Position numbers and translations under genes: made by a program. A stretch of DNA of 57,026 nucleotides from Acanthamoeba lenticulata (lineage: Eukaryota > Discosea > Longamoebia > Acanthamoebidae): NCBI GenBank assembly GCA_002179805.1, contig NAVB01000624.1, positions 1 through 57,026 of the forward strand, given 5' to 3'. The notes beneath the pieces were generated by a model. It searched no databases and was not told where the DNA came from. It was given only the letters and a program-made list of their open reading frames with translations. The first letter of the stretch is position 1, and each line of letters opens with the position of its first letter. Below are positions 23,572-33,900 of this stretch, in pieces.

Positions 23572-24700
23572 GGCCGCAGCAGCGGGTTGGCTCCAGAAGA
23601 CGTTGCACAGCTATGCGAGAGTGACTGCTGAGAAACCTTACCGCACCAACATCCTCACCGCGGGTCCGCTTTCACCTCCCATCAATCGTCTTTAATTCTT
23701 GTAATTGTATCGCCAGACAAGGAGGAGTGTGGCCACGCTCTTATGGAATGGTTGCACCAACGGCAGGTGTACTGTGGTTCTCCGGCGACGTCATTTCCCA
23801 GAAGGCTGACGGCAGAGCGTGGGCCGACCTGGACTGGAAGCGGACGGCTCGCATCACTGCCTATGGCCTTTGCGTCGCCGGTACGAGAGAGGGGCTTGCT
23901 CGCCGTCATGTGTTCTCTCTTCGCTAACCAGCACACAATCGTGCTCAGGCCCCGTCTACTGCTGGTGGTACTCCTTCCTGGAGCGCAAGACTGCTCACCT
24001 CGCGCAGCGCTCCATGTGGCGCTACATCGCCGCCAAGGTGCGCCCGGAGACCGCGACCGACCCCACCCCTTGGTCGAGTTCACTCACCACCTCCTGGTTT
24101 TTCTTTACAACCTCAAGGTGGCAGCGGACCAGCTCATTTTTGAGCCGCCCTACTTGCTGCTCTTCTTCAGTCTGACGTCCATCATGGAGGGTTACACGCT
24201 GCATCAGGTCACTCACCTTTCACCTTTGCCATCACCTTCTTCACTGTTCCACCGCTCTGACGCGTCGGACGCGGCGACAACAGATCCGATCAAAGCTGAA
24301 GCAGGACTACTTGCCGACGTTCATCGTCGATTGTCAAGTGTGGCCCTTCGCTCAGGTCCTCAACTTCCGCTTCGTAAACCCACTCTACCAGGTTTGTCAG
24401 CTTCTTCTTCTCGTTCTTCAAGTATGCTTTCTGCGCAGCTGCGGGTTGTGTCTGACATCTGCGAGCAATCGCTGTTACTGGCGGTTTGATCCTCGGCCAC
24501 TGCGTCGTCATTATTCCACAACATGACAGTCGCTGGTGGTGAATGGAATCTGCGTGGGTTGGAACGCCTACCTGTCCTTTGTGAAGCACAAGGCCATCCT
24601 TCCACCCGACCACAGCGAAGCGGCAATCGGCACGCCAGCTGGCGTCGTCGCCTCTCTCCCCACTCGAGCTCCTACTTCTCCCTCTGAGCGCCCTTCGTGA
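23570..24700 (+). CDS. Mpv17/PMP22-family membrane protein
   Basis: Small integral protein of mitochondrial or peroxisomal inner membranes, family Mpv17/PMP22/Sym1, usually four helices. Exon order: MAAAAGWLQKTLHSYARVTA and EKPYRTNILTAG; then VLWFSGDVISQK, the family signature GDVISQ; DLDWKRTARITAYGLCVAG; PVYCWWYSFLERKTAHLAQ; AADQLIFEPPYLLLFFSLTS; the conserved C-terminal motif DYLPTFIVDCQVWPFAQVLN and FRFVNPLYQ; and VVNGICVGWNAYLSFVKHK. The last ~30 residues are a Ser/Pro-rich tail. The D-W-x-x-W-P-type motif (here VDCQVWPFAQ) is slightly altered. No peroxisomal targeting signal is seen. About five introns. It is divergent from the RING gene with no intergenic space, so both must share one promoter zone or have promoters inside the other gene. 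Confidence 0.87.
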
Positions 24701-25065
24701 ACGATCTTCCCTTCACCTTCGTCTCTTCTACATGTTGCTCATCGTCGCCGACGCAGCGCCGATGCGCTTGGGTTTTTTTTGGCGCCAACAGATGACATAG
24801 TTGGCATTCTTGTGTCGCGAGGAATTAATTTGCGACGCATAGCCGTGTCCCGGCAGAGCGAAGCACGCGTGCATCCCCAAGGAGCCCAGCCTCCTCTTCT
24901 GCTTGTGCGTCTTGTGGCCCTCCTCTTCTCGTCTGGTCAGGACCACGAGCGCTCGTTCCGTCAGTGTGGCCGCTTTGCGGGCCGCCAGCACCACGCATCA
25001 AAAATCTCTATCAAAGTGATTTACAGCGGGGAACTTCCGATTTTTTTATAAATTGACGTGTCGCT
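24701..25065. promoter_or_regulatory. intergenic region between the Mpv17-like and RhoGAP genes
   Basis: 365 bases. It holds a T-run followed by an E2F-type palindrome (24777-24788) and, close to the next start, a TATAAATT-like block (25047-25054). A minus-strand open frame (24728-24998) fills much of it but shows no recognisable domain, so no gene is called. Confidence 0.4.
24777..24788. promoter_or_regulatory. E2F-type palindrome
   Basis: TTTTGGCGCCAA matches the E2F/DP consensus on both strands. It lies 278 bases before the RhoGAP start and 77 bases after the Mpv17-like stop. Confidence 0.4.
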
Positions 25066-27907
25066 ATGGAGGACGTGGAAAAGGACAACCAGCCACACCG
25101 GCGACCTGGGCTCGAGGAGGATGATTCCGACCTCGATTCGTCGTCTGAAACGGATATTCACTCGAGCACAGGGGAAGAGCCCCCTACCGCCGATCTGGAT
25201 GAAGCACGCCAGGAAATCAAAAAACAACAGGAACTCATCGCCAATCTTCAAGCACAACTGGTACCCCTCCCCCCTTTTCCCTTCCCGCATCGCTTTCTCT
25301 CTTTTTATTGCATCGCTTTCGCTTTCGCTTTCTCGGCTCCGCTGTATCCTCAACACTTTTCGCGCCGGTGGTCGCACGCGTGACCAGGCCGGGAAAGACA
25401 AGGCGGCGCCCGAGGAGAAGGAGAAGGAGAAGGAGAGCGCCGCGCCTGCTGGCGGTGGCGTGACACCGAGCAAGGAGCTCGAGGAGTTCTTTGCCAGCAT
25501 CGGCCTCCCGCAGTACGCCGCCGTCTTTGCCAAGGAGGAGTTTGATGTGGAGAGCATCATGCTGTTGGACGAGAACGAGCTCAAAGAGATGGAGATCCCT
25601 CGCGGGCCGCGCCTCAAGATCCTCAACCGCATCCGGGCAGGCAGCAAGCCCGCTGCCGCTGCGTCTCCCCTGCGGTCCTCGGCCGACTCGCCATCTTTGT
25701 CGCCCTCGTCGTCGGTGATCATCGAATCCTCGAACGAGGACGGCGTCGGCGGCGACAGCGGCCGCGGCGGGGGCAGCGCCATCCGGCTTCCGTCACAAGT
25801 GAGCGCGCAGGAGGTGGAGGCGCTGCGCAAGAAGCAGTCGCGGCTGTCGTGGGGCATCTCGGCGCTCGACATGGAGGCCCTCCTGCGCGAGCAGAGCCCG
25901 CGCTCGTCGCCGCTGCACTCGTCGCCGCACCCGGTGGCCGAGGACCTGAGCTCCGGCGGGAGCCTCGTCCGCAAGAATTTCAAGCGGGACTCGACCGAGC
26001 TGCGGCGCAAGATGGTCTCCCCGGGCCGCAGCACCAGCAACCTCACCAAGAAGTCCAGCGCCGACTTGATCGACGAACCGTCGTCGTTGTCGTCGTCTTC
26101 GGGCGGCGGCAGCGTGATCGCCTCGAGCGACGGGTCGGTGATGACCAAGTCGGCCATCGACAAGCGACGGCGGAGCATGGGCTCGCCCTCGGGCGGGCGG
26201 ACCACGATGGCGATGACGCCCCGCTCGTCGACGATGGACTCGATCGACCACAGCCTGCTCTCTGGAGCCGACGAGGCCGACGAGGCGCCGGCGGGCGACG
26301 GCCCGATCAAGAAGGTGCTCCTGGTGGACGCGTCGGCGCCCATCAAGACGGTGAAGAAGATGGCGATCACGGACATCCTGCCCAAGGTCACGCAGATGCC
26401 CGTCGAGAAGCAGAAGCCCAAGAAGGTCGGCGGCGTTGTGTACGAGTACTACTTCACGGGCGCGCGGCTGATCGAGTGGCTCCTCGAGGAATCGCTGGCG
26501 ACGACCCCGATGGACGCCCTCATGGTGTGCTCGCTCATGCTCCAGTCCGGCCTGATCGTGTCGCTGGCCCGCAACAAGGACTTCGAGGGCAAGCTCGAGC
26601 TCTACGCGCTCGAGTCCGGCGACTCGCGCGACCGCCGCACGCGCAGTGTCACCTACGCCTCGTCGCCCGTGCCCGGGCTTGGCGGCGACCCGGCCTCGCC
26701 CTCGTCCAAGGCCGGCAAGAAGTCGAAGAAAGACAAGAAGGAGAAGAAGGAGAAGAAGGAGAAGGACCTCGACAAGAAGAGGCGACGGCCGTTCAGCCTG
26801 CGGAAGAGCGGGATGGCGATCCTCAACGGGATCAAGATGGCCCAGGCCGAGGAGAAGGCCTACGAGGGCGCCAGCCACCAGCTCCGGCGGCGCATCTTCA
26901 AGTCCACCCTCGAGGAGGTCATGGCCCTCCAGCAGGAGACCGACCCGACCCTGCCGGTGCCGCGGATACTGGTCGAGCTGCGGCGGGCCATCATCACGCA
27001 CCGCGGCCACCAGACCATGGGCGTGTTCCGCATCTCGGGCAACAACGACCGCGTCATCGTACGTGCTTCTGCCCCCCTCCTCTAGACGCGGCGCCCCGTC
27101 ACCACCTCCGACCATGTGTGGTGCTGTGCTGTGGTGAGAACAGGAGCTGGTGACGCAACTGAACGAGGGCGACTACGACGTGCTGCGGGATGTGGACGAT
27201 GTGCACATCCTGACCACCATCCTCAAGCGGTGGATCCGCGACCTCGCCGAGCCCCTCATCCCCGCCGACATCTACTACTCGGCTATCGAGATGGGTATGC
27301 GTCCCACAAGGGGGCCAAAGAGGGATCTGTATGCGCCGAGCCGTGAAGCTCACACATGATGACGATGATGGTGGTGTGTGGTGCAGTGAAAACGGAGGGC
27401 TACCGCCAGCCGGAGCGATGCTGGGAGGCGCTGGCGAGCGTTCCGCTGCTGAACCAGCGGGTGATGGTCTACATCCTGGACTTCCTGCGGGACCTGGCGC
27501 GGCCCGAGTTCAGCGCCGTGACCAAGATGGATGTCGACAACCTGGCGATGGTCTTTGCCCCGCTCTTCCTCTGCTGCCCGGACGCCTCCCTCCTCTTCTC
27601 CAACAGCGTCTACGAGGCCACGTTTGTACAGAACCTCCTCTCCACCGACCCGGCCGTCGCCTCCGTCTCCGCTCCCTCCACGCCACCCGCCAGCGTCACC
27701 TCCGTGCCATCGCCCCGCTCGTCGCCCGTCCTCTCCTCCTCGGCGCCTTCGCCCCCGTCGTCGCCATCACTTCCTTACGCGACATCGCCGCTGACCTCGT
27801 CAGCCTCGGCTGTGCCTTCGCCTTCCCTCCAGACGTACTCTCCCTCGACCGTCCGCGTCCGCCGATCGATCACGCCCCGCTTCTCCTCGTCGCCCACCAT
27901 GGAGTGA
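25066..27907 (+). CDS. RhoGAP protein with SAM and DEP domains
   Basis: Predicted GTPase-activating protein for Rho/Rac GTPases. Order: an acidic start with a short coiled coil (EIKKQQELIANLQAQL); a SAM domain, ELEEFFASIGLPQYAAVFAK to LKEMEIPRGPRLKILNRIRA; a long Ser-rich disordered region; a DEP domain, YYFTGARLIEWLLEESLATT to LMVCSLMLQSGLIVSLARN; a Lys-rich linker; then RhoGAP with PRILVELRRAIITHRGHQTM, GVFRISGNNDRV (catalytic Arg finger in FRISG), LTTILKRWIRDLAEPLIPAD and DNLAMVFAPLFLCC. The GAP domain is intact. It ends in a Ser/Pro-rich tail. The large central exon is very GC-rich. Introns are near 25259-25388, 27060-27143, 27295-27386. SAM and DEP suggest recruitment to receptors or membranes (inference). 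Start ATG 25066 is the first in frame after a TATA-like block. Confidence 0.92.
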
Positions 27908-28049
27908 TGTAGTAGTGTAGGGAAGAGCTTGGTTGGTTGCGTTTTATGTTTGTATTTTGCGAAAGAAAAAGATTGCTCATGGACGATTCATCCATCTGTA
28001 CACGTGTGTTTTCGCGTTTTGTTTTGCGTTCAAAATTGGGCGATCGAAC

Positions 28050-28419
28050 TTAGTTCACGACGATGGCGGCCGACGAGCCACCCAGGCCAACGCCTGAGTC
28101 ATCATCCTCTTCCTCCTCAACCTCATAGATGACTCGAATGTAAAGCGAGCAGCTCGGGCAACGAGCAATCTCCTCACCGTTCATCAATTCCTCCTGTGCA
28201 TTCACGCATGTGAGTGCTGCGAACAACAAACGAACGTTGGCATGAGCGTACCTCAGAGATGACAAACTTGTCTCCGCAAGGGCATGGATATGTGTAAATC
28301 TTCTTTTCCTCATCAAAATCCATATCTTCAATTTCGACTTCATCGTAAACACCCTCTGCATTTGCCGCAATGGCTGCAGCGGCCTCCTCCTCATTCATCT
28401 TCTTACGCGCGTCCGACAT
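28050..28419 (-). CDS. DPH3: diphthamide biosynthesis protein 3 (CSL zinc finger)
   Basis: Small iron/zinc-binding electron carrier for the first step of diphthamide synthesis on elongation factor 2; in yeast it is also Kti11 of the Elongator pathway. The CSL-type motif is complete: [15 protein letters not shown], then (after a 60-90 base intron) [20 protein letters not shown] and VIYEVEEEE. The four metal ligands are the two Cys of CPC and the two of CPSC. The N terminus has an extra Ala/Glu-rich stretch ([15 protein letters not shown]) not found in the shortest homologues. It lies convergent to the RhoGAP gene (142-base gap) and in tandem with the CRAL-TRIO gene. Confidence 0.93.
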
Positions 28420-28549
28420 GATCGTTCATACAATCAGCCTACCAACACCGAGAAGGAGCCAAACCTGAGAAAAAGCGAAGAAGAAAAAGAAAAGAGTGGA
28501 AATGGAGTTTTCATTGTTGCCGACACATCAACACATGCTGATGGGCGCA

Positions 28550-30707
28550 TCAGAGCTCCTCCTTCTTGGCGGCCTCGAGCTCGGCATCGTCCACTTCCTC
28601 CTCGTCCTCCTGCTCCGTTTGTACCAGCACCACCACCATCACAATGATCATCATCATGGCTTCCGGTTAGACTTGCACTGAGTTTAGAGAAAAAGGGAGG
28701 GGCGGTGGTGCCTTGATGATGCCCCTGTCCTGGGACGGGTTGTTGCCGCCATAGTCCGACTCGAGGACGGCAACGTCGACGTACTCCAGAAGCGCGTCGG
28801 TCTTCTTCTGGCCCGGTCCGATCGGACCTGACGATGGTGGCGTACGAGGATCATTAGCACTTTATTTGATTATATTTGATTTGATTTGATTTGTATTTTG
28901 TGGTGAGGGGCCACAGAAGCGATGAGTGTACCGGAGAGGAAGTTGATCTTGGCCTTCGTGTCCGACTCGAGGAAGGCGCTGAGCATGGCCCAGAACACGG
29001 AGAACACCTTGGGGGCGTCCACGATGAACAACTTGTACAACCTGTTCCACCCCCCGCCAGTGCACTCAGAGTTCAGGTCGGGCTGGTCTGGCGTGGTTGC
29101 TGGTGTTGGGGTTAGCCGCACCTCTCGGGGTAATGCGTGTAGAAGATGTTGAGGGCCTCCTTGCACACGGCCTTGGGCGGGAAGCACTTCCGGTTGGAGC
29201 CCTTGAGGTCGAGGATCCACAGCATCTGCTCCGTCTCTGTAATGGGCCGTGTGTGTACGTGGGTGAGGAAAAGGGGATCAGCTGTCGCGCCATAACTCGT
29301 CTCAACGAGGGAGCCATACCTTCAGGGTTCATGCTGGCGATGGCCTTCTCCATGACGTACACGACGTAGCGCGTGTACAGGACAAAGTCCGTCATCGGAG
29401 CGCTGCACAGGCGGAGGGAGGCTGGTAAGAAAAATCATGCTGCCTGGCCGCCGGTGCGGGGTTGGTGGTTGAGGGCGCGGCACACGTACTTGAACTTGAC
29501 GAGGATAATGGGGCGACCCTGCTTGTCCTTTCCGTTGTTGTAGAGGATACCCCTCTCGATCAGCTCCTTGACCTCCTGCGTTATCGAAATAAAATAAAAT
29601 GAAAATGTTAAGTAAATCAGCACACCAGTGCTCGCAGCCTGCAAGAACCGTCGAGCGGTAGGGGCCTCAGACCTCTTCCTTGATCTCGTCGCACTTGAAC
29701 TCCCGCCTCCACTTGAGGGTCTCCTGGATCATGGCCAAGCTCTTGTCGACGTTCCACCCGTACTTGTCCACGCGTGCCCGGAGGTAACGCGCGAGGCAAG
29801 CGTCGTCACACCACTTGTAGAGCCATCCCCCCCCCCTCAAGTTAGCCATCACGCACAAAAGAACGAATGCGCAATGGAAAACGAATGCGACAAAAACCTG
29901 CTTCTCCTGATCGGAAATGCCCGTGGCGAAGAGGGCCTCGCGGAAGCTCACGAGCTGCATCTTCTGTGTGTTGTTGAGCACCGCGGCGACCCGAGGGAGG
30001 ATGGACCCCAGCGCCTCGGTGGCGCGCTGCTTGGCCGCGGTGATGCCCTCCACCCACTCCTTGAGCTCTGTTCATGTAAGAGGTGCAAAAAGAAACGTTG
30101 TTCTTAGCGGCAACAGCGGGCTTGATGAACAACAACAAGACAGCCAGCGTGCACGTACCCTTCTCCGACTCGGCCATGACGATGAAGGGCTTCTTATCCA
30201 CCACCACCTTGAAGGGCCACTGGTTGGCCTTGAGCTTCTTCGGGTCGCGCTCCATCGGGGCTACCTCGTCCAACGAGGGCAGCTCGATGCGCTTGACCAC
30301 ATCCTAGGTGTCAAGGAAACGAAATGAGCAATTGGTGGTCTCGTGACGTCAAAACGCAAAATTGAACCAAATGTGCTGCCGATCATGCAGGCAAGAGGTC
30401 GTGGGAGGACTACCTTGAGGTTCTTGGGCGCCTTGAGGAGATCGATAGAGCCAGCCTCAGTATTAATTCGCATGTAGTACTTCTTGAAGTCGAAGGCAGC
30501 CTTTCCCTCAGCGCGCTCGCCCAGATGGATGAAGCCCTCACGACCGGTCTGGGCACCCAATTAAATGTGAGAACATTCGAAGTGAAATTGAACTCAAATG
30601 TTTGTGTTGTCTGTGGTGCGTCCAGTAGTAGTGCACGCCACTCCAGTTATGTGCTGCAACGCGCGCGCGTATTACGTCGCAAGTACCTGTGTGGCAGATT
30701 GTTCCAT
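28550..30707 (-). CDS. PH-domain plus CRAL-TRIO (Sec14-like) protein
   Basis: Lipid-binding protein with two membrane-reading modules. A first exon MEQSATQ (start 30707) splices over about 140 bases to the PH domain: TGREGFIHLGERAEGKAAF, FDFKKYYMRINTEAGSIDLL, NQWPFKVVVDKKPFIVMAES, ELKEWVEGITAA (invariant Trp). Then a CRAL-TRIO N-lobe (DDACLARYLRARVDKYGWNV, MIQETLKWRREFKCDEI) and the core: KDKQGRPIILVKF, TRYVVYVMEKAIASMNPE, QMLWILDLKGSN, ALNIFYTHYPER, LYKLFIVDAPKVFSVFWAML, then KINFLSG and LLEYVDVAVLESDYGGN. It ends with an acidic tail, DDAELEAAKKEEL. Seven or more short introns. By analogy it exchanges or presents a phosphoinositide or other lipid; the ligand cannot be told from sequence. The reversed order (PH first) is less common than Sec14 followed by GOLD. 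Confidence 0.87.
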
Positions 30708-30929
30708 GGTGGTGTGTTGATGGGGCAGATCAAGAGGAAGATCAAGACCGCGGGCAGTCCCGAAACAGGCGCAGAGCAGAACCACCAGAAATGCCCAAAT
30801 TGCCCAACCCGCTACAACGGGCGGAGTTGCCTTGAAGCCGATCAGCACACGAGGCCCACGCTTTGGCCTCCCACAGCCCCAAACCTTGGCTCAACAACAT
30901 GCTATTAAGACTCTAGTGGTTCAAGGCCT
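30708..30929. other. short intergenic region
   Basis: 222 bases between the stop of the RalGAP gene and the start of the PH-CRAL-TRIO gene, both on the minus strand. Nothing distinctive is seen apart from a Lys-coding-like purine patch. Confidence 0.4.
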
Positions 30930-33900
30930 TCACTTCTCACCGGCGTGGCCGCAGGCTTGCTCATCGCTCTCTGGCGGCTTGCTTGGCGCGGCGCACTCCG
31001 CCAGAGTGGTGGCGGGGAGGCTCTGGTGCTGCTCCATCATCAGACGCGAGCAAGAGAGGGAACAGGCGTCGCCGCCGGCTGTGAGGACGCGCTTCTCGCC
31101 CAGCAGGGTGCCCGCCCATCTTCGGCGGAGCGTGGTCACGGGCGTTCCGACGAAGGCCTGGCCGCACACGCTGCAGTCTCGCGCGGCTGTCCAGCCCTCG
31201 TCGAGCACGGGCTGGCGGGCGGCTTCATCCTCACCGACGACCCCGCGGATCGCGAGCTGCCAGCACAGGGCTCGGAGCGTGGGGAGGCTGATCTGAACGA
31301 TGGCGTCTTCCTGCGCTTCAGCAGAGCCGCTCGCGTCGCTGGTCGTAGGCAAGAGGAGCGGGTTGTGCTCCAGCGAGATGGACTGAAGTCTCGTCGGCGG
31401 CCGGCTCTTGGCCTTGCCCTTGGTGTCGACCTCGGCGTCGGCTCCACCAAAGCGGGCGACAAAGTGGAGCGGCAGGCACGCGATCCGGTTGTTGTGTAGG
31501 AAGACCTGCTGGAGCTGGCTGAGCTTACCCTGCGCGAGGCCCACAGCCAGGAGCGAGACGTCGGTGAGCTGATTGTAGGAGAGGTCGAGGCACCGCAGCC
31601 GTGAAAGCTCCAGCAGCCCGACTAGGCGGCTGAGTTGGGTGATGTGGTTGTGACCAAGGCGCAGCTCCTCGAGACCGGCGAACATGCCGCCGGTCGCCAA
31701 CGGGAGGCTGCTCAGTCGATTGAAGCCCAGCGAGAGCGACGCCACGACCTCCTGCTCGACCTCCTTCTGCATGCCAGACACCGACGACGAAGCTGATGTG
31801 CGTGACGACGAAACGGTTGAGGAAGAAGATGACGACATCGACGGCAGGACCGACAACGAGTCCGAGGAAGAGGACGTGGTCAGCGTGGCCGACGAGTGCG
31901 GCTCGAGCGACGAGAGGAGCGAGGAGAGTGTCGACGAGCGCAGGGCGGACGAGCCCAGCCGCGATTCCACCAGGGTGGCCGGAAGCGCGGTCAACCGGAG
32001 ACCTTCGAGCACAATGTGGCGCTCCTTGGTCGGCAGGGCGGCCAAGGCCACCTCCGGGCTGGGCTTGCTATCGCTCTCCTGCCGCCACCTCTGCAGCGAC
32101 CCGACGATCTGCTCCTTTCTTCGAGTGTATGAATTACATGCCGGCGAGGTCCTGCGCAGGCCGCCACGTACGGGGCAGGTGTCAGCAACCGGCCAGCAAA
32201 CAGGCGGGGCCTCGAGGATGAACCTGAGGAGCTCGAGGTAGGCGTTGATCACAGTCCATCGGACAAGCGTGGCCAGGGACTGCACGGGCACCACCATTCC
32301 GTCTTGCAGGGGTCCCCACACGAACGGCTCGGGCCGCTGCACGCCACGGTTGCACGTTACGACCTGGCGGCACGAGCGTCACCGCTTGGAGCCGAGTGGC
32401 CGTACCTTGGACCGCAGCTGCACGCGCACCAGGCCGCGACAGAGCGGATAGAGAATGATGAAGAGGCAGGTGACCTTGGTGCGAAGGATGTTCACGTCGT
32501 ATTCGACGTCGTCCTCGCTCCACACGACGTTCAACTCGTCGTTTCCAATATGCCGCTTCTGTGATTCGTTTTCCCAACTGTGTCAGCTCCAAGTCGAGCC
32601 GTGGGTGGGTGGGCGGGTGGTGGGGAGGCCAGAATGCCGTGCCTTATGAACTTGCTGCGGGTCGTCGTGGGCGGTGGGGAACATGGGCGCGACGTGGAAG
32701 AGGAGTTCCGTCGTCGGGCTGGTCACGAAGGGCATCTCCAGGGTCTGCTCGTTCGACAGGCCGCCGGCGTAGCCCGTGTGGTAGGGCAGATAGACCTGCA
32801 CACGCGCGGACACGTTTTGCCTTCAGGCCGAATTCGACGCAAGCCTGCGCCAGGCGCACGCTCCTCGAGGCGAGTGAACGAACCGTGGGACCGAGGAGGG
32901 ACATGAAGTTTGTGAAGGCCGGCGAGCCGGCGCTGTTGGCGAGAATCTCGTTCTGCTGATTCTGGCCCGGCCCCACGTAGAGCACCCCCACCTTGAACAC
33001 GTCCTTCCTGTATTCGCGTTCGTCCACTCGACATCAGAACATGGCTGAGCCATGGGGTCATAAGGAGGAAGGCGCACTCGGCCAGGCCGATCAGGCGGCG
33101 CACGCAACGCTCCAGGCTCTCAGGCGCCGTTTGCACGACCTGTGGCATCACGTGGGGATCCTCTGCCGGTGTAACGAGGGAGCTCCGCGGCAGCGGCAGG
33201 CGCAGCTGCGGTATGCTCTGCGGGGAGAGGCGCCCACGATCCATCCTCAGTGAGCGAGCGAGGATGGTGGCCCCTTGCGTGAATATTTGGGGGGAGGGGA
33301 AGACGGGTGGGCACCTGCTCCTGGCTCTTCTTCCTCAGCGGGTGGTTGGTGCTGCGCGGGAGGACGACCTCGCGGATGGCGTCGCCCCGGTAGACGAAGC
33401 TGCCTGCCCCGTTGTGCACTTGGACCGTGGCCATGATGGCTAGTGGGTCGGCCGCGTGTGTCAGGTGAGGTGGTTTCGGGATGCCGAGAGATTTAACGAC
33501 GGAGGAGTGGGGGGGAGGAGGGCTGACCTTCACCGACGCGCTCGTCGTTCACGAGGAAGAGCGACGAGCCCCAGCTGTAGCAAGCCGTGTGTGGCGACAC
33601 GACCCGCTTGGACTCCTCTGGCAGCGATAGGGCCATGAACGGATTGCCTGGTGTTTGAAGCGAGCCAGATATGAAGGTCAGCAGCGGCTCGTTTTGCTGT
33701 GCACGGGCGTGGTACCTTTTTTGAAGTTGTAGGTGTAGAGCAGGTGCATGAGCAGCGCCTCCGCTCGCCCCTCGGTTAATCGGCACCGCTCTCGGGCCTC
33801 CTGTATAGCATTGTTAGATAGTTGATAAAATCATCGCTTTTAAATAAGTGGAAAACATCGAGTTTCTGAAGGGAAGGGAGGCACCTGAGGCTCTGTTTCC

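Noticed and set aside
24728..24998. Minus-strand open frame in the spacer before the RhoGAP gene
   Set aside because: Two overlapping frames are open, neither shows a domain or a natural composition, and no splice partner was found.
25793..27153. Very long open frames on both strands over the RhoGAP exon
   Set aside because: High GC makes stops rare; only the frame with SAM, DEP and RhoGAP motifs is real.
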